Made by a program: the position numbers and the translations under genes
NCBI GenBank assembly: GCA_045104975.1
Contig: JBGCCY010000049.1
Coordinates: forward strand, 1 to 64,000
DNA length: 64,000 bases
From: CAJQQY01 sp045104975
GTDB taxonomy: Bacteria; Bacteroidota; Bacteroidia; Chitinophagales; Saprospiraceae
Direction: 5' to 3'
Notes under the pieces: model-generated
What the model was told of the DNA's origin: nothing
The model's input: only the letters and a program-made list of their open reading frames with translations
Databases searched by the model: none
Shown here: one piece after another, positions 34,998 through 44,100 of the stretch
How positions within the stretch are numbered: the stretch's first letter is position 1
How the letters are laid out: the number at the start of each line of letters is the position of its first letter

Positions 34998-36293
34998 ATG
35001 AAAAAAAATATCAAAGTATTTAAGTTTGGAGGAGCTTCAGTAAAAGATGCTGAAGCGATTCGTAATGTTGCCTCTATTTTAAAAGATTATAAAAAGGAGC
35101 GTTTGTTAATTGTCATCTCTGCGATGGGAAAAACTACTAATGCTTTGGAAAAAGTGGTGCACGCTTTTTTTGATAAAAAAGAAAATGCCAAGGATATTTT
35201 AAAAAAGATTCAAAATAAACATCTTGAAATAGCTAAAGAACTTTTCGGTGAAAATACTGATTTTGAAAAAGAAGTATCAAAACTGATTGCTCCCGTAAAT
35301 AGATTGTTAGGGAAAGAAAATAAAAAAGGATACGACTTTGTATATGATCAAGTTGTTTCTCTTGGAGAATTACTTTCGACTAAGTTACTTGCTACTTTTT
35401 TATCCAAAGAAAAATTGCCAAACCATTGGTTAGATGCACGAAAAATTATCAAAACGGATAACACTTATCGAGAGGGAAATGTAAATTGGGAGTCAACTCA
35501 AAGAAATATTTCTAGAAATGTGAATACATTGTTACAAAAAAATGGATTCGTCATCACGCAAGGGTTTATTGGAAGTTCGGAAGAGAAATCAACCATTACT
35601 TTGGGAAGAGAAGGATCAGATTTTACAGCTGCCATTTTTTCTTATTGCTTGGATGCAGAGAGTATGAGTATTTGGAAAGACGTTCCAGGGATATTGACTG
35701 GTGATCCTCGGTTATTTAAAAAGGTAGAAAAAATCGATCGACTTTCTTACAAAGAAGCTATTGAGATGACTTATTACGGAGCAAAAGTAATTCATCCAAA
35801 AACTATTAAACCTTTGCAAAATAAAAGTATTCCCATGTATGTGAAATCATTCGTTGATCCAGCAGGGGAGGGGACTTTTATTGGAGCGGATGTAGATGCA
35901 TTTTACCCACCAGTAGTAGTGGTGGAAAAAGAACAAGTGATGTTGCAAATATCCACTAAGGATTTTTCATTTGTAGCAGAACATCATCTAAGTTTTATTT
36001 TTAACTTATTCACTAAGTACAGAACTAAGGTGAATATGATGCAAAATATGGCGATCAGTTTTTCGGTTTGTGTAACGATCAAAGATTTGGAGCGATTGAC
36101 TAAACTGATTCAAGAATTAAAAGAAACATTTAATGTCGTTGTCGAAAAAGATTTAGAATTAATTACAATCCGGCATTATCATAAATCAGTTATTGAGCAA
36201 ATGAAAAAGCATAAAATAGTGATGTTGGAAGAGCGCATTCGACAAACGATTCAGATGGTAATGAAAGATGTGCCAGTCATGGAGAGGAAATAA
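34998..36293 (+). CDS. Aspartate kinase
   Basis: A 431-residue monofunctional aspartokinase that phosphorylates aspartate, the first step towards lysine, threonine and methionine. The kinase domain begins KVFKFGGASVKD (the family KxGG ATP site), has VISAMGKTTNAL and the aspartate-binding TITLGREGSDFTAAI. The C-terminal third (about 310-431) is a pair of ACT-like regulatory folds (VMLQISTKDFSFVAEHHL, KVNMMQNMAISFSVCV), so feedback control by an amino acid is likely. No homoserine dehydrogenase domain. It has its own -7 box and stands alone. Confidence 0.92.
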   Translation: MKKNIKVFKFGGASVKDAEAIRNVASILKDYKKERLLIVISAMGKTTNALEKVVHAFFDKKENAKDILKKIQNKHLEIAKELFGENTDFEKEVSKLIAPVNRLLGKENKKGYDFVYDQVVSLGELLSTKLLATFLSKEKLPNHWLDARKIIKTDNTYREGNVNWESTQRNISRNVNTLLQKNGFVITQGFIGSSEEKSTITLGREGSDFTAAIFSYCLDAESMSIWKDVPGILTGDPRLFKKVEKIDRLSYKEAIEMTYYGAKVIHPKTIKPLQNKSIPMYVKSFVDPAGEGTFIGADVDAFYPPVVVVEKEQVMLQISTKDFSFVAEHHLSFIFNLFTKYRTKVNMMQNMAISFSVCVTIKDLERLTKLIQELKETFNVVVEKDLELITIRHYHKSVIEQMKKHKIVMLEERIRQTIQMVMKDVPVMERK

Positions 36294-36769
36294 AATGGTA
36301 TTAATAGACATTTCTGTTTATATGAAAAATACCAATTTGAAGGTAGAGAAATAAGTACGGTAATTTGTAAATTTGATAAGCAGGTATAAAGTTTACTTTT
36401 TTTACTTGCAATCAAATAAGTATTTAATCGTCCTTTTAAATATTGTCTTGGGCAGCACATCATTTGTGCTGCTTTTTTTTTGCATTTCATTTAAATAATT
36501 AATTCTTTAATCATTTAAGTTTAAATACACTAGTAAGTGTTAACATATTAAATAAAATGGCAATGTTTTTGCTAGTTTTAAAATAACTTCAAGCGAAATT
36601 CCTATCAAAACAAAACACCTCAATTAACTAAAATAAGTGCTAATACATAATTATTGAATTGGAGGAAAAACCGAAATTATTTTTTTAAACCTCGGACTTT
36701 TCTAATGAATCATTTATTTTTTATTCATCAAAGTATTTTGTTTTTTCAAAATACAAAAAAAAAAATCAC
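36294..36769. other. Spacer between aspartate kinase and the small-protein gene
   Basis: 476 bp holding the terminator at 36452-36481 and an A/T-rich stretch with no gene. No exact TAnnTTTG box was found near 36770, whose ATG follows an A-tract. Confidence 0.45.
36452..36481 (+). terminator. Rho-independent terminator
   Basis: Perfect 8-bp stem GCAGCACA/TGTGCTGC, 5-base loop and a nine-base T-tract; 157 bp after the aspartate kinase stop. Confidence 0.85.
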
Positions 36770-36958
36770 ATGGATAGTACTGATTTCAATAAATTAATGG
36801 GATTACTCTCAAAGTTTACAGCAGCTACTGAAAAGGCAAATAGGACTGATGGAACTTTCAAAAAATACCATCATTCTTCTATTATGCAATTACGAGATTT
36901 ACCAGAACAATTAAGACGTATCGAACAAGGCCTAAGAACTGCAAAAATTATCAAGTAG
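36770..36958 (+). CDS. Small helical protein upstream of the Cys-rich gene
   Basis: A 62-residue, basic, fully helical-looking protein (FNKLMGLLSKFTAATEKAN, then LRDLPEQLRRIEQGLRTAK) with no signal peptide or membrane helix. Its coding pattern is clean and its neighbours are on the same strand, so it is probably real. It precedes the Cys-rich gene at 37111 by 152 bp, with a long stem-loop in between. No family recognised; a chaperone, antitoxin or regulator role would only be speculation. Confidence 0.55.
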   Translation: MDSTDFNKLMGLLSKFTAATEKANRTDGTFKKYHHSSIMQLRDLPEQLRRIEQGLRTAKIIK

Positions 36959-37021
36959 AAGCTTACTGATTAATTTTTGATGACCAACTTCATTTCGCTT
37001 TTCTAAATCAAAATACACTTT

Positions 37022-37074
37022 ATAATTTTCTATCCTAATTTTGACAAACGATCAAAATTGGAATAGAAAATTAT
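37022..37074 (+). repeat. 23-bp stem-loop in the leader of the Cys-rich gene
   Basis: 37022-37044 pairs with 37052-37074; in the plus transcript there is one C-A mismatch and one U-G pair, with a 7-base loop. There is no T-tract after it, so it is more like an mRNA leader structure or attenuator than a terminator. It ends 37 bp before the ATG. Confidence 0.6.
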
Positions 37075-37110
37075 TCCTTATCCCATAAACTAATTTACTA
37101 AACTGTTTTT

Positions 37111-37995
37111 ATGAAATTAAAATTTAACATTACGTCTACTCGCATGAATTATTTTACAGTTGCTCAGGCGGCTAAGGTTGATGCTGGAGTGGAGATTTTT
37201 AAGCAAGTTATTTCAAGCGAAGAATTTCTAAATCAAGTGAATAATTTTCAATGGAGAACCTCTGACGGTGTTGCTTTTAATCGATTCTATTTGTCAAATG
37301 GAATGTCAAATCAGCAAGTTGGGCAAATGATTTGTAAAGGATTACATCGTAAAAAGGATTTAATTAATATCATGAAACCAGCCCCAGTAGAGGTGGTGAA
37401 TGTTGTTCCATGTAGCACTCAAAAAGAGATGGAAGATATTTATAACAATACAATTACATGTTGTATTGGTGTTGATTCTAATATGCTCAATAATAGTTGG
37501 TATACTCCTGTTCATTTAGCTTGTGCAATTATGCATGAGTGGTGTTGTTGGAATGGATTTAACTGTAGTCCAGCTTCTACTAAAATGGAAAATTGGTCGG
37601 GTAATACTGTTCCAGTTGCTTGTGCATGGATTACAAAAGATGTGGCTGGAGCTATTTGTAATAGTTCAGAAGTATCAAATTGGGTTGGAATGATTAATAA
37701 CCGAACGTTTGATTATTGTGCTTGCAGTACTACTTTTCCTACTTCGAATTCGACAAGGGTTTGCATTTCCCCAATTGTAAAAATTGATGAATGTATTAAC
37801 ATGATAGAGTTAGAAATGAATTGGTTGACAACTTGCAAAAATGTTTCTCCAGATGTTTCCAATAGGATGGCAGTTTTAAATAATTGTATGATGATGATGA
37901 CTCAAATGAAATTAAATATATGCAATACTACGATGGATGGGAGTGATTGGGCATGTGTTCCTGTGAACTCCGTAAGTTCTATTAATTTCAATTAG
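37111..37995 (+). CDS. Cys/Met/Asn-rich protein with metzincin-like HExxCxxGxxC motif
   Basis: A 294-residue protein of unusual composition: 18 cysteines, about 19 methionines and many Asn and Trp, without signal peptide or membrane helix. Residues 142-152 read HEWCCWNGFNC. Placed on the metzincin zinc site HExxHxxGxxH, the first His, Glu and Gly fit, but both later His ligands are cysteine (146 and 152). Upstream text (FQWRTSDGVAFNRFYLSNGMSNQQV) and downstream TVPVACAW are in the places where I recall HEWxHxxGF-type peptidase-like proteins of Bacteroidota having similar blocks. This suggests a decayed or metal-repurposed member. Cys pairs also occur at CC (112-113) and CAC. Function unknown. 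Confidence 0.7.
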   Translation: MKLKFNITSTRMNYFTVAQAAKVDAGVEIFKQVISSEEFLNQVNNFQWRTSDGVAFNRFYLSNGMSNQQVGQMICKGLHRKKDLINIMKPAPVEVVNVVPCSTQKEMEDIYNNTITCCIGVDSNMLNNSWYTPVHLACAIMHEWCCWNGFNCSPASTKMENWSGNTVPVACAWITKDVAGAICNSSEVSNWVGMINNRTFDYCACSTTFPTSNSTRVCISPIVKIDECINMIELEMNWLTTCKNVSPDVSNRMAVLNNCMMMMTQMKLNICNTTMDGSDWACVPVNSVSSINFN

Positions 37996-38043
37996 TGGAT
38001 TGATATTTTACGATCAATTTTTTTTTTTACATTAAAAATGGAA

Positions 38044-38083
38044 AAGCCCAATCAAATAGAAATTTGATTGGGCTTCTTTATTT
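38044..38083. terminator. Bidirectional terminator
   Basis: Perfect 14-bp stem AAGCCCAATCAAAT/ATTTGATTGGGCTT, 4-base loop, followed by CTTTATTT; it separates the Cys-rich gene from the convergent T9SS gene at 38097. Confidence 0.85.
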
Positions 38084-38096
38084 AGTGAATTTTAAT

Positions 38097-40106
38097 CTAG
38101 TTTACTTTTGTAAATTTTAAAATTCGACTTCCTTCTTCATTCGTGATTCGGAGGAAGTAAATTCCTGAGTTTCGAATATTTGCAGCATCTGTTGAGATTT
38201 GATATTTCCCTGATTCAAAACTAATTTTATTGGTAAAAACGCTATGTCCATTTCTATCGAAAATTTCGATAATAGCATATTTTAGTTCTGTATCGATACT
38301 TTGTATTTGAATTAAGTCGCCAACTGGATTTGGGAATAAATTTACTTTCTCATCATTGATGATATTATTATCAATGGAGTTAATAATTTCTATTGTACCT
38401 ACGGCAAACTGTAGAAGTCCGAATGGAGGAGGATCACTCATAAAGTTAGAAGTGACTGTTCCAGTTGATCCAGGATCTATAGTTCCAGTAATTTCTGAGC
38501 TACCATAACTCTCCCAAAAGTTTAAAGTAGAGTCATTTTTTCCAATGACAACTAGATTATTGATATCATCTAAATCAGATACTTCTCCATTCATCCAATG
38601 TAAAGTAATATCTACCTCTTCACTATTTTCTTTTTTAAATACTTCCCAATATCCACTTTGACTGGCAGCCGTAACACCTTCTGATAATCCAAGTCCAAAT
38701 GGAGGAGGATCACTAAAATATTGTGCTGTATATTCTGAATTGGAAGAGTCTAATGCTGAGATAGTAACTGGAGCATAAACCCCATTAGCACCTATTGGAA
38801 ATAAAAAAGGTTCTCCATTTGTAGAACCTTTTTTTATCATTGGCCCATCGACAAATGATGTACTACTTCCTCCTGAAATACTACCACCTTCTTCAATAAT
38901 CAAGATTCCAGCACTTGTAGTATTTAAATTTCCGTTAGATAAAACTAAAGAATTATTTACAACCATCGGCCCCTCTAAAGACATTGCTTCATTAGAAGTA
39001 TTATTGAAAACTAGGTTAGAAAGGTTTAGTGAATCTAATCCACTATTAGGTAAATTAGTAGCAGGTATCATTTGAGGATTATCTCCATCGAAAATAATAG
39101 AACCCAATTCATCCATATCAATTGCTCCATAAGATGAAGGTCTGATAATATTTCCACCTAAGGAAAGATTTGAATTCTCGGAAAGAGAAATCTTTACATC
39201 TCCATCACTAATTGCATCAAACGTGATATGTTCAGCGACAGATATTTGTGCATTTTCACCAGAAAAATCTATCGTTACTGGTGAGTTTTGAATAGTAGAA
39301 ATAATGTTCAAATTTCCATTGATCGTTAAATTTCCATCATTAGCAAATGAGCCAAAAATGAATGAACTATTTTGACCGGAGTTTATCATAGAGGCATCTC
39401 CATGGATAGTAAAATTAGAATTAGCGGAAGTTTTTACTAAGAAGTTTTTTCCGCCTGTCATTTCCATTTTGGCATCTCCGTAAAGAATTACATTTGCTAA
39501 ATCATTTATTTCTATAAAAAATTCTTTGCCATTAAATATATTAAAATAAGAATCTCCCGCTACAGAAAAGATAGCGTTATTATCTAATTTTATTTCAACA
39601 CCTCCTTCATCAAGGCTAGCATTTTTGTAATCATAAATAAAATCTCCTACTACATTCATTTGCGCATTATCAAGCATTAGAAATGAAAGTTTTCCAATAC
39701 CTAAATTTTCTTCAGTTCTTTTGAAGTGGAGATTTCCAAAAATATTTAAGGTTCCTTCCTGTTCAATTTTTAATTCAATATTAGAATCAAAATTATAGGA
39801 AGTAACAATAATATCGTTTAAAACGGTAAGGATACTCTCCTCTTTAATTTTTAGAGCACTTCCGCTATTATTGGTTTCATTATTAATCAGAATATGACTA
39901 ATAGAATCAATTGATGCAGTGTTATTATATACGACCGTAAAACCATTGATGACAACGGTGTCGGTTGCTCCAGGAATTTCATTTAAATCCCAAGTGCTGT
40001 TTGTTATCCAATTTCCATCTGATACAGCATGGAAAATAGTGGCATTGACAGAAAAATTTAATAGTAAAAAGAATGAGAATAAAGTAGTAGAGATACTAAA
40101 TTTCAT
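38097..40106 (-). CDS. T9SS type A surface protein, G8/beta-helix-like (copy 1)
   Basis: A 669-residue secreted protein. Signal peptide 1-22 (cleaved near VNA). The start of the mature chain (DGNWITNSTWDLNEIPGATDTVVING) looks like a G8-type domain. Residues 60-330 are regular Asn/Asp-rich rungs (for example NLTINGNLNI) that suggest a beta-helix. The motif SDPPPFG appears twice, in YFSDPPPFGLGL and FMSDPPPFGLLQF. The T9SS type A tail (about 590-669; VNLFPNPVGDLIQIQ, GIYFLRITNEEG) sends it to the cell surface or medium. It is a paralogue of the next gene upstream (40253-42529), but there is a 146-bp gap, so each may be transcribed separately. Binding target unknown. Confidence 0.85.
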   Translation of the reverse strand: MKFSISTTLFSFFLLLNFSVNATIFHAVSDGNWITNSTWDLNEIPGATDTVVINGFTVVYNNTASIDSISHILINNETNNSGSALKIKEESILTVLNDIIVTSYNFDSNIELKIEQEGTLNIFGNLHFKRTEENLGIGKLSFLMLDNAQMNVVGDFIYDYKNASLDEGGVEIKLDNNAIFSVAGDSYFNIFNGKEFFIEINDLANVILYGDAKMEMTGGKNFLVKTSANSNFTIHGDASMINSGQNSSFIFGSFANDGNLTINGNLNIISTIQNSPVTIDFSGENAQISVAEHITFDAISDGDVKISLSENSNLSLGGNIIRPSSYGAIDMDELGSIIFDGDNPQMIPATNLPNSGLDSLNLSNLVFNNTSNEAMSLEGPMVVNNSLVLSNGNLNTTSAGILIIEEGGSISGGSSTSFVDGPMIKKGSTNGEPFLFPIGANGVYAPVTISALDSSNSEYTAQYFSDPPPFGLGLSEGVTAASQSGYWEVFKKENSEEVDITLHWMNGEVSDLDDINNLVVIGKNDSTLNFWESYGSSEITGTIDPGSTGTVTSNFMSDPPPFGLLQFAVGTIEIINSIDNNIINDEKVNLFPNPVGDLIQIQSIDTELKYAIIEIFDRNGHSVFTNKISFESGKYQISTDAANIRNSGIYFLRITNEEGSRILKFTKVN

Positions 40107-40252
40107 AAAAGATAGATTTTGGGCTATGGTTTGGAGGGAAAACTTATGGGTGTTGAAAAGAGGGTATCATTATACACTAGGCAATTTTGTTGCCAACTTT
40201 TAAGATCAAAAAAAAAATCAGCCAACAATTAATGTGACTGAGTTCTTTTTGT

Positions 40253-42529
40253 TTAATTTATCTTTATAAGTTTAATTACATGACTTTGTCCTTGACTTAT
40301 AACTCTAAGAAAATAAGTTCCAGGATTTTGAATATTGACGAGGTCAGTAGAAATTTGTAATCGTCCATTATTTAAATACACTTTATTCGAAAAAATTAAT
40401 TTTCCATTCCGATCAATAATATCAAGTTGCACATCATCCATATTCGAATCAAATCCTTCTAGTTGAATTGTTTTTTCAACAGGATTAGGAAAAAGTTGAA
40501 TCGCGGGTGTTTCTTCAAAAATCACTACTTCAATATTTGAATATTCGAAGGTGTTATCATTGTCAACAATTTTTAATCGATAATAATTAATTCCATTTTC
40601 TGGAGAAATATCTTTTAAGGTATAATGATGAGTTATCACTCCATCCTCACTTCCTAGGACACTTCCAATTTCTATAAAGTTGGTTCCATCTGTTGATCTT
40701 TCAACAGAGAAGTGACTAGTATTTCTTTCAGAGGCAGTTTCCCATTGTAGATGAACTTGTGAATTTTGTTGAATCGCCTGAAATGAAGTTAATTCAACGG
40801 GTAGTGAATTCATTTCAGTAGTTGATCCCAAAGTAAAATAGATTACTCCAAATGGTGGTGGATCACTTGCCAAACTCGTAATCGTTCCTGATCCATTGGA
40901 ACCTGTCGTACCTGTCGTTCCTCCATTTCCATAAGAAGTCCATAAAGGATCTATGCTAGGATCAGGATCATCATAAACTCCTGCTACTACTAAATCGGTT
41001 AGATTATCAATACCTTGACTCGCTGCATCATACCATGATAAAGTAATCTGAGCATCAGGAGTTCCTGAAGCTTTAGTCAATTTCCAATATTCGGAACTAC
41101 TAACATTATCCAAATAAATTACTCCAAATGGAGGAGGATCTGAATAGTAGTATTCAGCGGTATATTCTGCTGCACTTACTGTACTTGTTGGAGTAATAGT
41201 TATTGGAGCATAGTTGATTTTATCTCCAATTGGAAAAGTGAAAGACTCACCGCTGGTAGCTCCTTTTTTCATCATCGGGCCTTGTACATAAGTATCACTA
41301 TCTCCTCCTTTTATGAATGCTCCATCTTCTATAATTAAAAGAGCAGAACTTGAAGTTATTATATTTCCGGAAGATAAAATCAAGGAATCTTTAACTATAA
41401 AATTGTTGGTTAATTGAAATGGTGAGTTGGAAGTATTCTCAATAGCAACAATTCCAAAATACAAGGAATCACTTCCTGCATTGTCAAGTTTTCCTTCGGG
41501 GATGGTTTGAGGTTCAGAACCATTGAAAACTAATTTTCCATCAGATTCCATTCTCAATGCCCCAAAAAATGTAGGCCTCAAAATATTACCTCCAATATTT
41601 AATGTTCCTTTCTTTCTTAAATGGATTAAATTACTAGCATCTGAGGTAGAAGTCATTATAATATCCCCAGCAATATTTAATTCCGCAGTCGTGCCCATGG
41701 CTTCTAATTTGGTTTCTAAATTATTCCCAGTAGATTCCAAATATACATCTCCTGAGATCGTCATTTTACCTCCAATATCTCCAGACTTAAGTTTAGTGTG
41801 ATTGGAACCTCCAGCATTGAGCAAGTAAGCATTTGAAAGTAATTGGAAATGAGAATTTTCGTTGGCAGTAATAGCCGTTTCTTCTCCACCATATAACAAT
41901 AGACTTAAACTATCTCTTAATATTACTTGTGAATTACCTTCCAAAACAAAGTCTAAATCCTTTCCATTTCTTGTGATTAAGGTCGTTTCCCCTCTCACTT
42001 CAAATATGGCATTTCCCGAAGTATAAATATCATATGATGTTTCTGAAACACTAGAGTTCTTATAATCAAAACTGAAATCTCCAAGGATATATGTTTTTGA
42101 ATTTCCATACATATAAAATTGAAGCCTGTTGTTATTGATGTTATCTAAAGCTCTAACAAAATTCATATTCCCGTTCACGGTAAGCATTCCATTTCCATTC
42201 ACCAATACATCAATATCTTTTGGATTATTTTCAGCAGTTACGTTGAAATCACCAAGGACAGTTAATGTATCCATTATATTTAAAATGGTGGAATTATGAT
42301 CATAATTATTTGAAATAAAAATTGATTTTATCTCTAGCTTGACATCAATATTTATTGAATACCCATCGATGTAAACAGTATCAAGTGAAGTTGGAATTGA
42401 AGCTTTATCCCAAACATTTGTATCACTCCAATTGCCATTGCCTTTAACTACAAACTTCGTTGCATTCGATTGGAAAGACAAAAACATAAACATGAGAAGA
42501 ATAAAGAAAGATAGGAATCCTCTTTGCAT
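40253..42529 (-). CDS. T9SS type A surface protein, G8/beta-helix-like (copy 2)
   Basis: A 758-residue paralogue of the gene at 38097. Signal peptide 1-24 from the ATG at 42529; 24 upstream codons are open but contain no export signal, so I exclude them. The order is: G8-like start (GNGNWSDTNVWDKASIPTSL), Asn/Gly-rich rungs (TVNGNMNFVRAL, NIAGDIIMTSTS), two SDPPPFGVIY motifs, an FN3-like stretch before the tail (VELTSFQAIQQNSQVHLQWE, YYRLKIVDND) and a T9SS type A tail (IQLFPNPVEKTIQLEGF, GTYFLRVISQG). The FN3-like insert is the main difference from copy 1. Likely exported to the surface. Confidence 0.85.
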   Translation of the reverse strand: MQRGFLSFFILLMFMFLSFQSNATKFVVKGNGNWSDTNVWDKASIPTSLDTVYIDGYSINIDVKLEIKSIFISNNYDHNSTILNIMDTLTVLGDFNVTAENNPKDIDVLVNGNGMLTVNGNMNFVRALDNINNNRLQFYMYGNSKTYILGDFSFDYKNSSVSETSYDIYTSGNAIFEVRGETTLITRNGKDLDFVLEGNSQVILRDSLSLLLYGGEETAITANENSHFQLLSNAYLLNAGGSNHTKLKSGDIGGKMTISGDVYLESTGNNLETKLEAMGTTAELNIAGDIIMTSTSDASNLIHLRKKGTLNIGGNILRPTFFGALRMESDGKLVFNGSEPQTIPEGKLDNAGSDSLYFGIVAIENTSNSPFQLTNNFIVKDSLILSSGNIITSSSALLIIEDGAFIKGGDSDTYVQGPMMKKGATSGESFTFPIGDKINYAPITITPTSTVSAAEYTAEYYYSDPPPFGVIYLDNVSSSEYWKLTKASGTPDAQITLSWYDAASQGIDNLTDLVVAGVYDDPDPSIDPLWTSYGNGGTTGTTGSNGSGTITSLASDPPPFGVIYFTLGSTTEMNSLPVELTSFQAIQQNSQVHLQWETASERNTSHFSVERSTDGTNFIEIGSVLGSEDGVITHHYTLKDISPENGINYYRLKIVDNDNTFEYSNIEVVIFEETPAIQLFPNPVEKTIQLEGFDSNMDDVQLDIIDRNGKLIFSNKVYLNNGRLQISTDLVNIQNPGTYFLRVISQGQSHVIKLIKIN

Positions 42530-42610
42530 GACCGGGTATTTTATATGGTTAATTATCAGGTGAGAGGATTTGGTGAAACTTGTATTCAAGAAACACGCCA
42601 AAGTGGGTAA

Positions 42611-42646
42611 AAAAAATCTGAACCATTTTTATGATTCAGATTTTTT
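42611..42646 (-). terminator. Rho-independent terminator of the IscA-type gene
   Basis: 12-bp stem AAAAAATCTGAA/TTCAGATTTTTT with a T-tract on the minus strand; 56 bp after the iron-sulfur gene's stop at 42703. Confidence 0.85.
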
Positions 42647-42702
42647 TAAACCTAAAATTAACTAGGTTAAAACTATTTTAAATAGTTGTATGTGTTAAAA
42701 GT

Positions 42703-43056
42703 TTATGCAGAAAACGAAGTTCCACAACCACAAGTATCAGATGCATTTGGATTATTAAATGAAAATCCTCGATTATTTAATCCATTCAACCAATCTATTT
42801 CAATACCTAATAAATAGATAGCATGAGATTTTTCCATCAACACTTTCATTCCGTTAATTTCAAAAATATCATCTTTTTCAGTCTGCTTATCAAAACCTAA
42901 AATGTAGGAAAAACCAGAACAACCTCCACCTTTTACACCAACTCTAAGTCCGTGATCAGGATCCAAACCTTGTTGGTCTCGGATAATATTTAATTGTGTT
43001 ACCGCACCATCAGTCAAAGTAATCGGCTGCGTCAAAGTTTCTTTTATTGCACTCAT
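42703..43056 (-). CDS. A-type iron-sulfur carrier (IscA/SufA/ErpA family)
   Basis: A 117-residue HesB-type protein that carries Fe-S clusters or iron to apo-targets. The three cysteine ligands are Cys46 (GGGCSGFSY) and Cys109/Cys111 (DTCGCGTSF), in the usual Cx62-63CxC arrangement. Blocks such as LRVGVKGGGCSGF and GFSFNNPNASDTCGCG are standard for the family. Length is about 10 residues longer at the N-terminus than bacterial IscA. No suf or isc partner genes are adjacent. TAAATTTG (43144-43137, minus) is a candidate -7 box about 80 bp upstream. Confidence 0.95.
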   Translation of the reverse strand: MSAIKETLTQPITLTDGAVTQLNIIRDQQGLDPDHGLRVGVKGGGCSGFSYILGFDKQTEKDDIFEINGMKVLMEKSHAIYLLGIEIDWLNGLNNRGFSFNNPNASDTCGCGTSFSA

Positions 43057-43290
43057 ATCGTTCGAATTTATATTTAAATTATTCTTTTCAAAATTAGTAA
43101 GTAATGGAAACTTGGTGTTAAACTATTACTTAATCACAAATTTAACGTTTTCTAATTTAAAATGGTTTATTATTTAGAAAAATTAAAAACAAGGAATATT
43201 AGAAATAGTTGTGGCTTTCAAAAAAATCACCATTAATATAAAACCAATCAGAAAAACCTTCGAAAGTTTTATAATGGCAAATGAACCGAG

Positions 43291-43298
43291 TATTTTTG
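43291..43298 (+). promoter_or_regulatory. Candidate -7 box
   Basis: TATTTTTG, 31 bp before the ATG at 43330; a TTTT 20 bases upstream is a weak -33. Confidence 0.45.
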
Positions 43299-43329
43299 CC
43301 CAAATTTTAGAATAAAAAAAAATAATTGA

Positions 43330-43854
43330 ATGGAAGTTTTCCTAGAAATATTAAAATTGACTTTACCCTCTTTCGCTGTGGTTGCTGTGGTGTATTTTAT
43401 GTTGCGCGAATATTTTGAAAGTGAGCATAAACGAGCGATGCTTGAATTACAATTTAAACAAACTAGCACTACACTACCTATTAAAATTGGAGCTTACGAA
43501 CGTTTATCGATGTTTTGCGAACGGATTTCGATTCCAGCTTTAATTTTAAGAGTGAGAGCAGAGGGAACCAATGCCGCACAATTAAGAATGGCTTTAATGG
43601 TTGCGATCCAGCAAGAATTTGAACATAATATTACTCAACAAGTGTATGTGTCAGATAATCTGTGGAAAATTGTCAAAATAGCTCGTGATGATGTTCAAAA
43701 CACTATTAATCATATTTATCAATCAGTTGATCCGGAAGCAGATTCTAAAGTTTTTGCTCAGGCACTCTTTGATTTTTTAAATACCAAAGATGTTTTGCCA
43801 CTACATAAAGCATTGGAAGCTGTAAAAAAAGAAGCAAGTTTAATCTTACAATAA
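43330..43854 (+). CDS. Membrane-anchored Bacteroidota protein of unknown function
   Basis: A 174-residue protein with one N-terminal membrane helix (residues 8-26, LTLPSFAVVAVVYFML) followed by a cytoplasmic helical region (PIKIGAYERLSMFCERIS, LRMALMVAIQQEFEHNITQQ, YVSDNLWKIVKIARDDVQN). It resembles a family widely found in Bacteroidota without known function (I recall it as DUF7935). It is probably monocistronic, with a good terminator after it. Confidence 0.7.
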   Translation: MEVFLEILKLTLPSFAVVAVVYFMLREYFESEHKRAMLELQFKQTSTTLPIKIGAYERLSMFCERISIPALILRVRAEGTNAAQLRMALMVAIQQEFEHNITQQVYVSDNLWKIVKIARDDVQNTINHIYQSVDPEADSKVFAQALFDFLNTKDVLPLHKALEAVKKEASLILQ

Positions 43855-43873
43855 AAATTGTTTCTCCAAAAAG

Positions 43874-43913
43874 AAGGGAAGTAGAATCTTAATTGATTTT
43901 ACTTCCCTTTTCT
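43874..43913 (+). terminator. Rho-independent terminator
   Basis: Stem AAGGGAAGTA/TACTTCCCTT, 16-base loop and TTTCT tail, just after the gene at 43330-43854. Confidence 0.75.
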
Positions 43914-44100
43914 ATTCGTAGAAAAATTAATCTCAAAACAGACTCTTTAGCTTGAATTCTTTACAAGTTGACAATATTCGACTTGAAAGCAACTCATTTT
44001 TTTAGTTAAAAAAATACTATTCTTCATTCTTCAAAAATTCTCGGAATTAAAAACTATTTTTAATTTTTGCCAAATCGATTTTTTTCCAAAAAAAGTAAAT

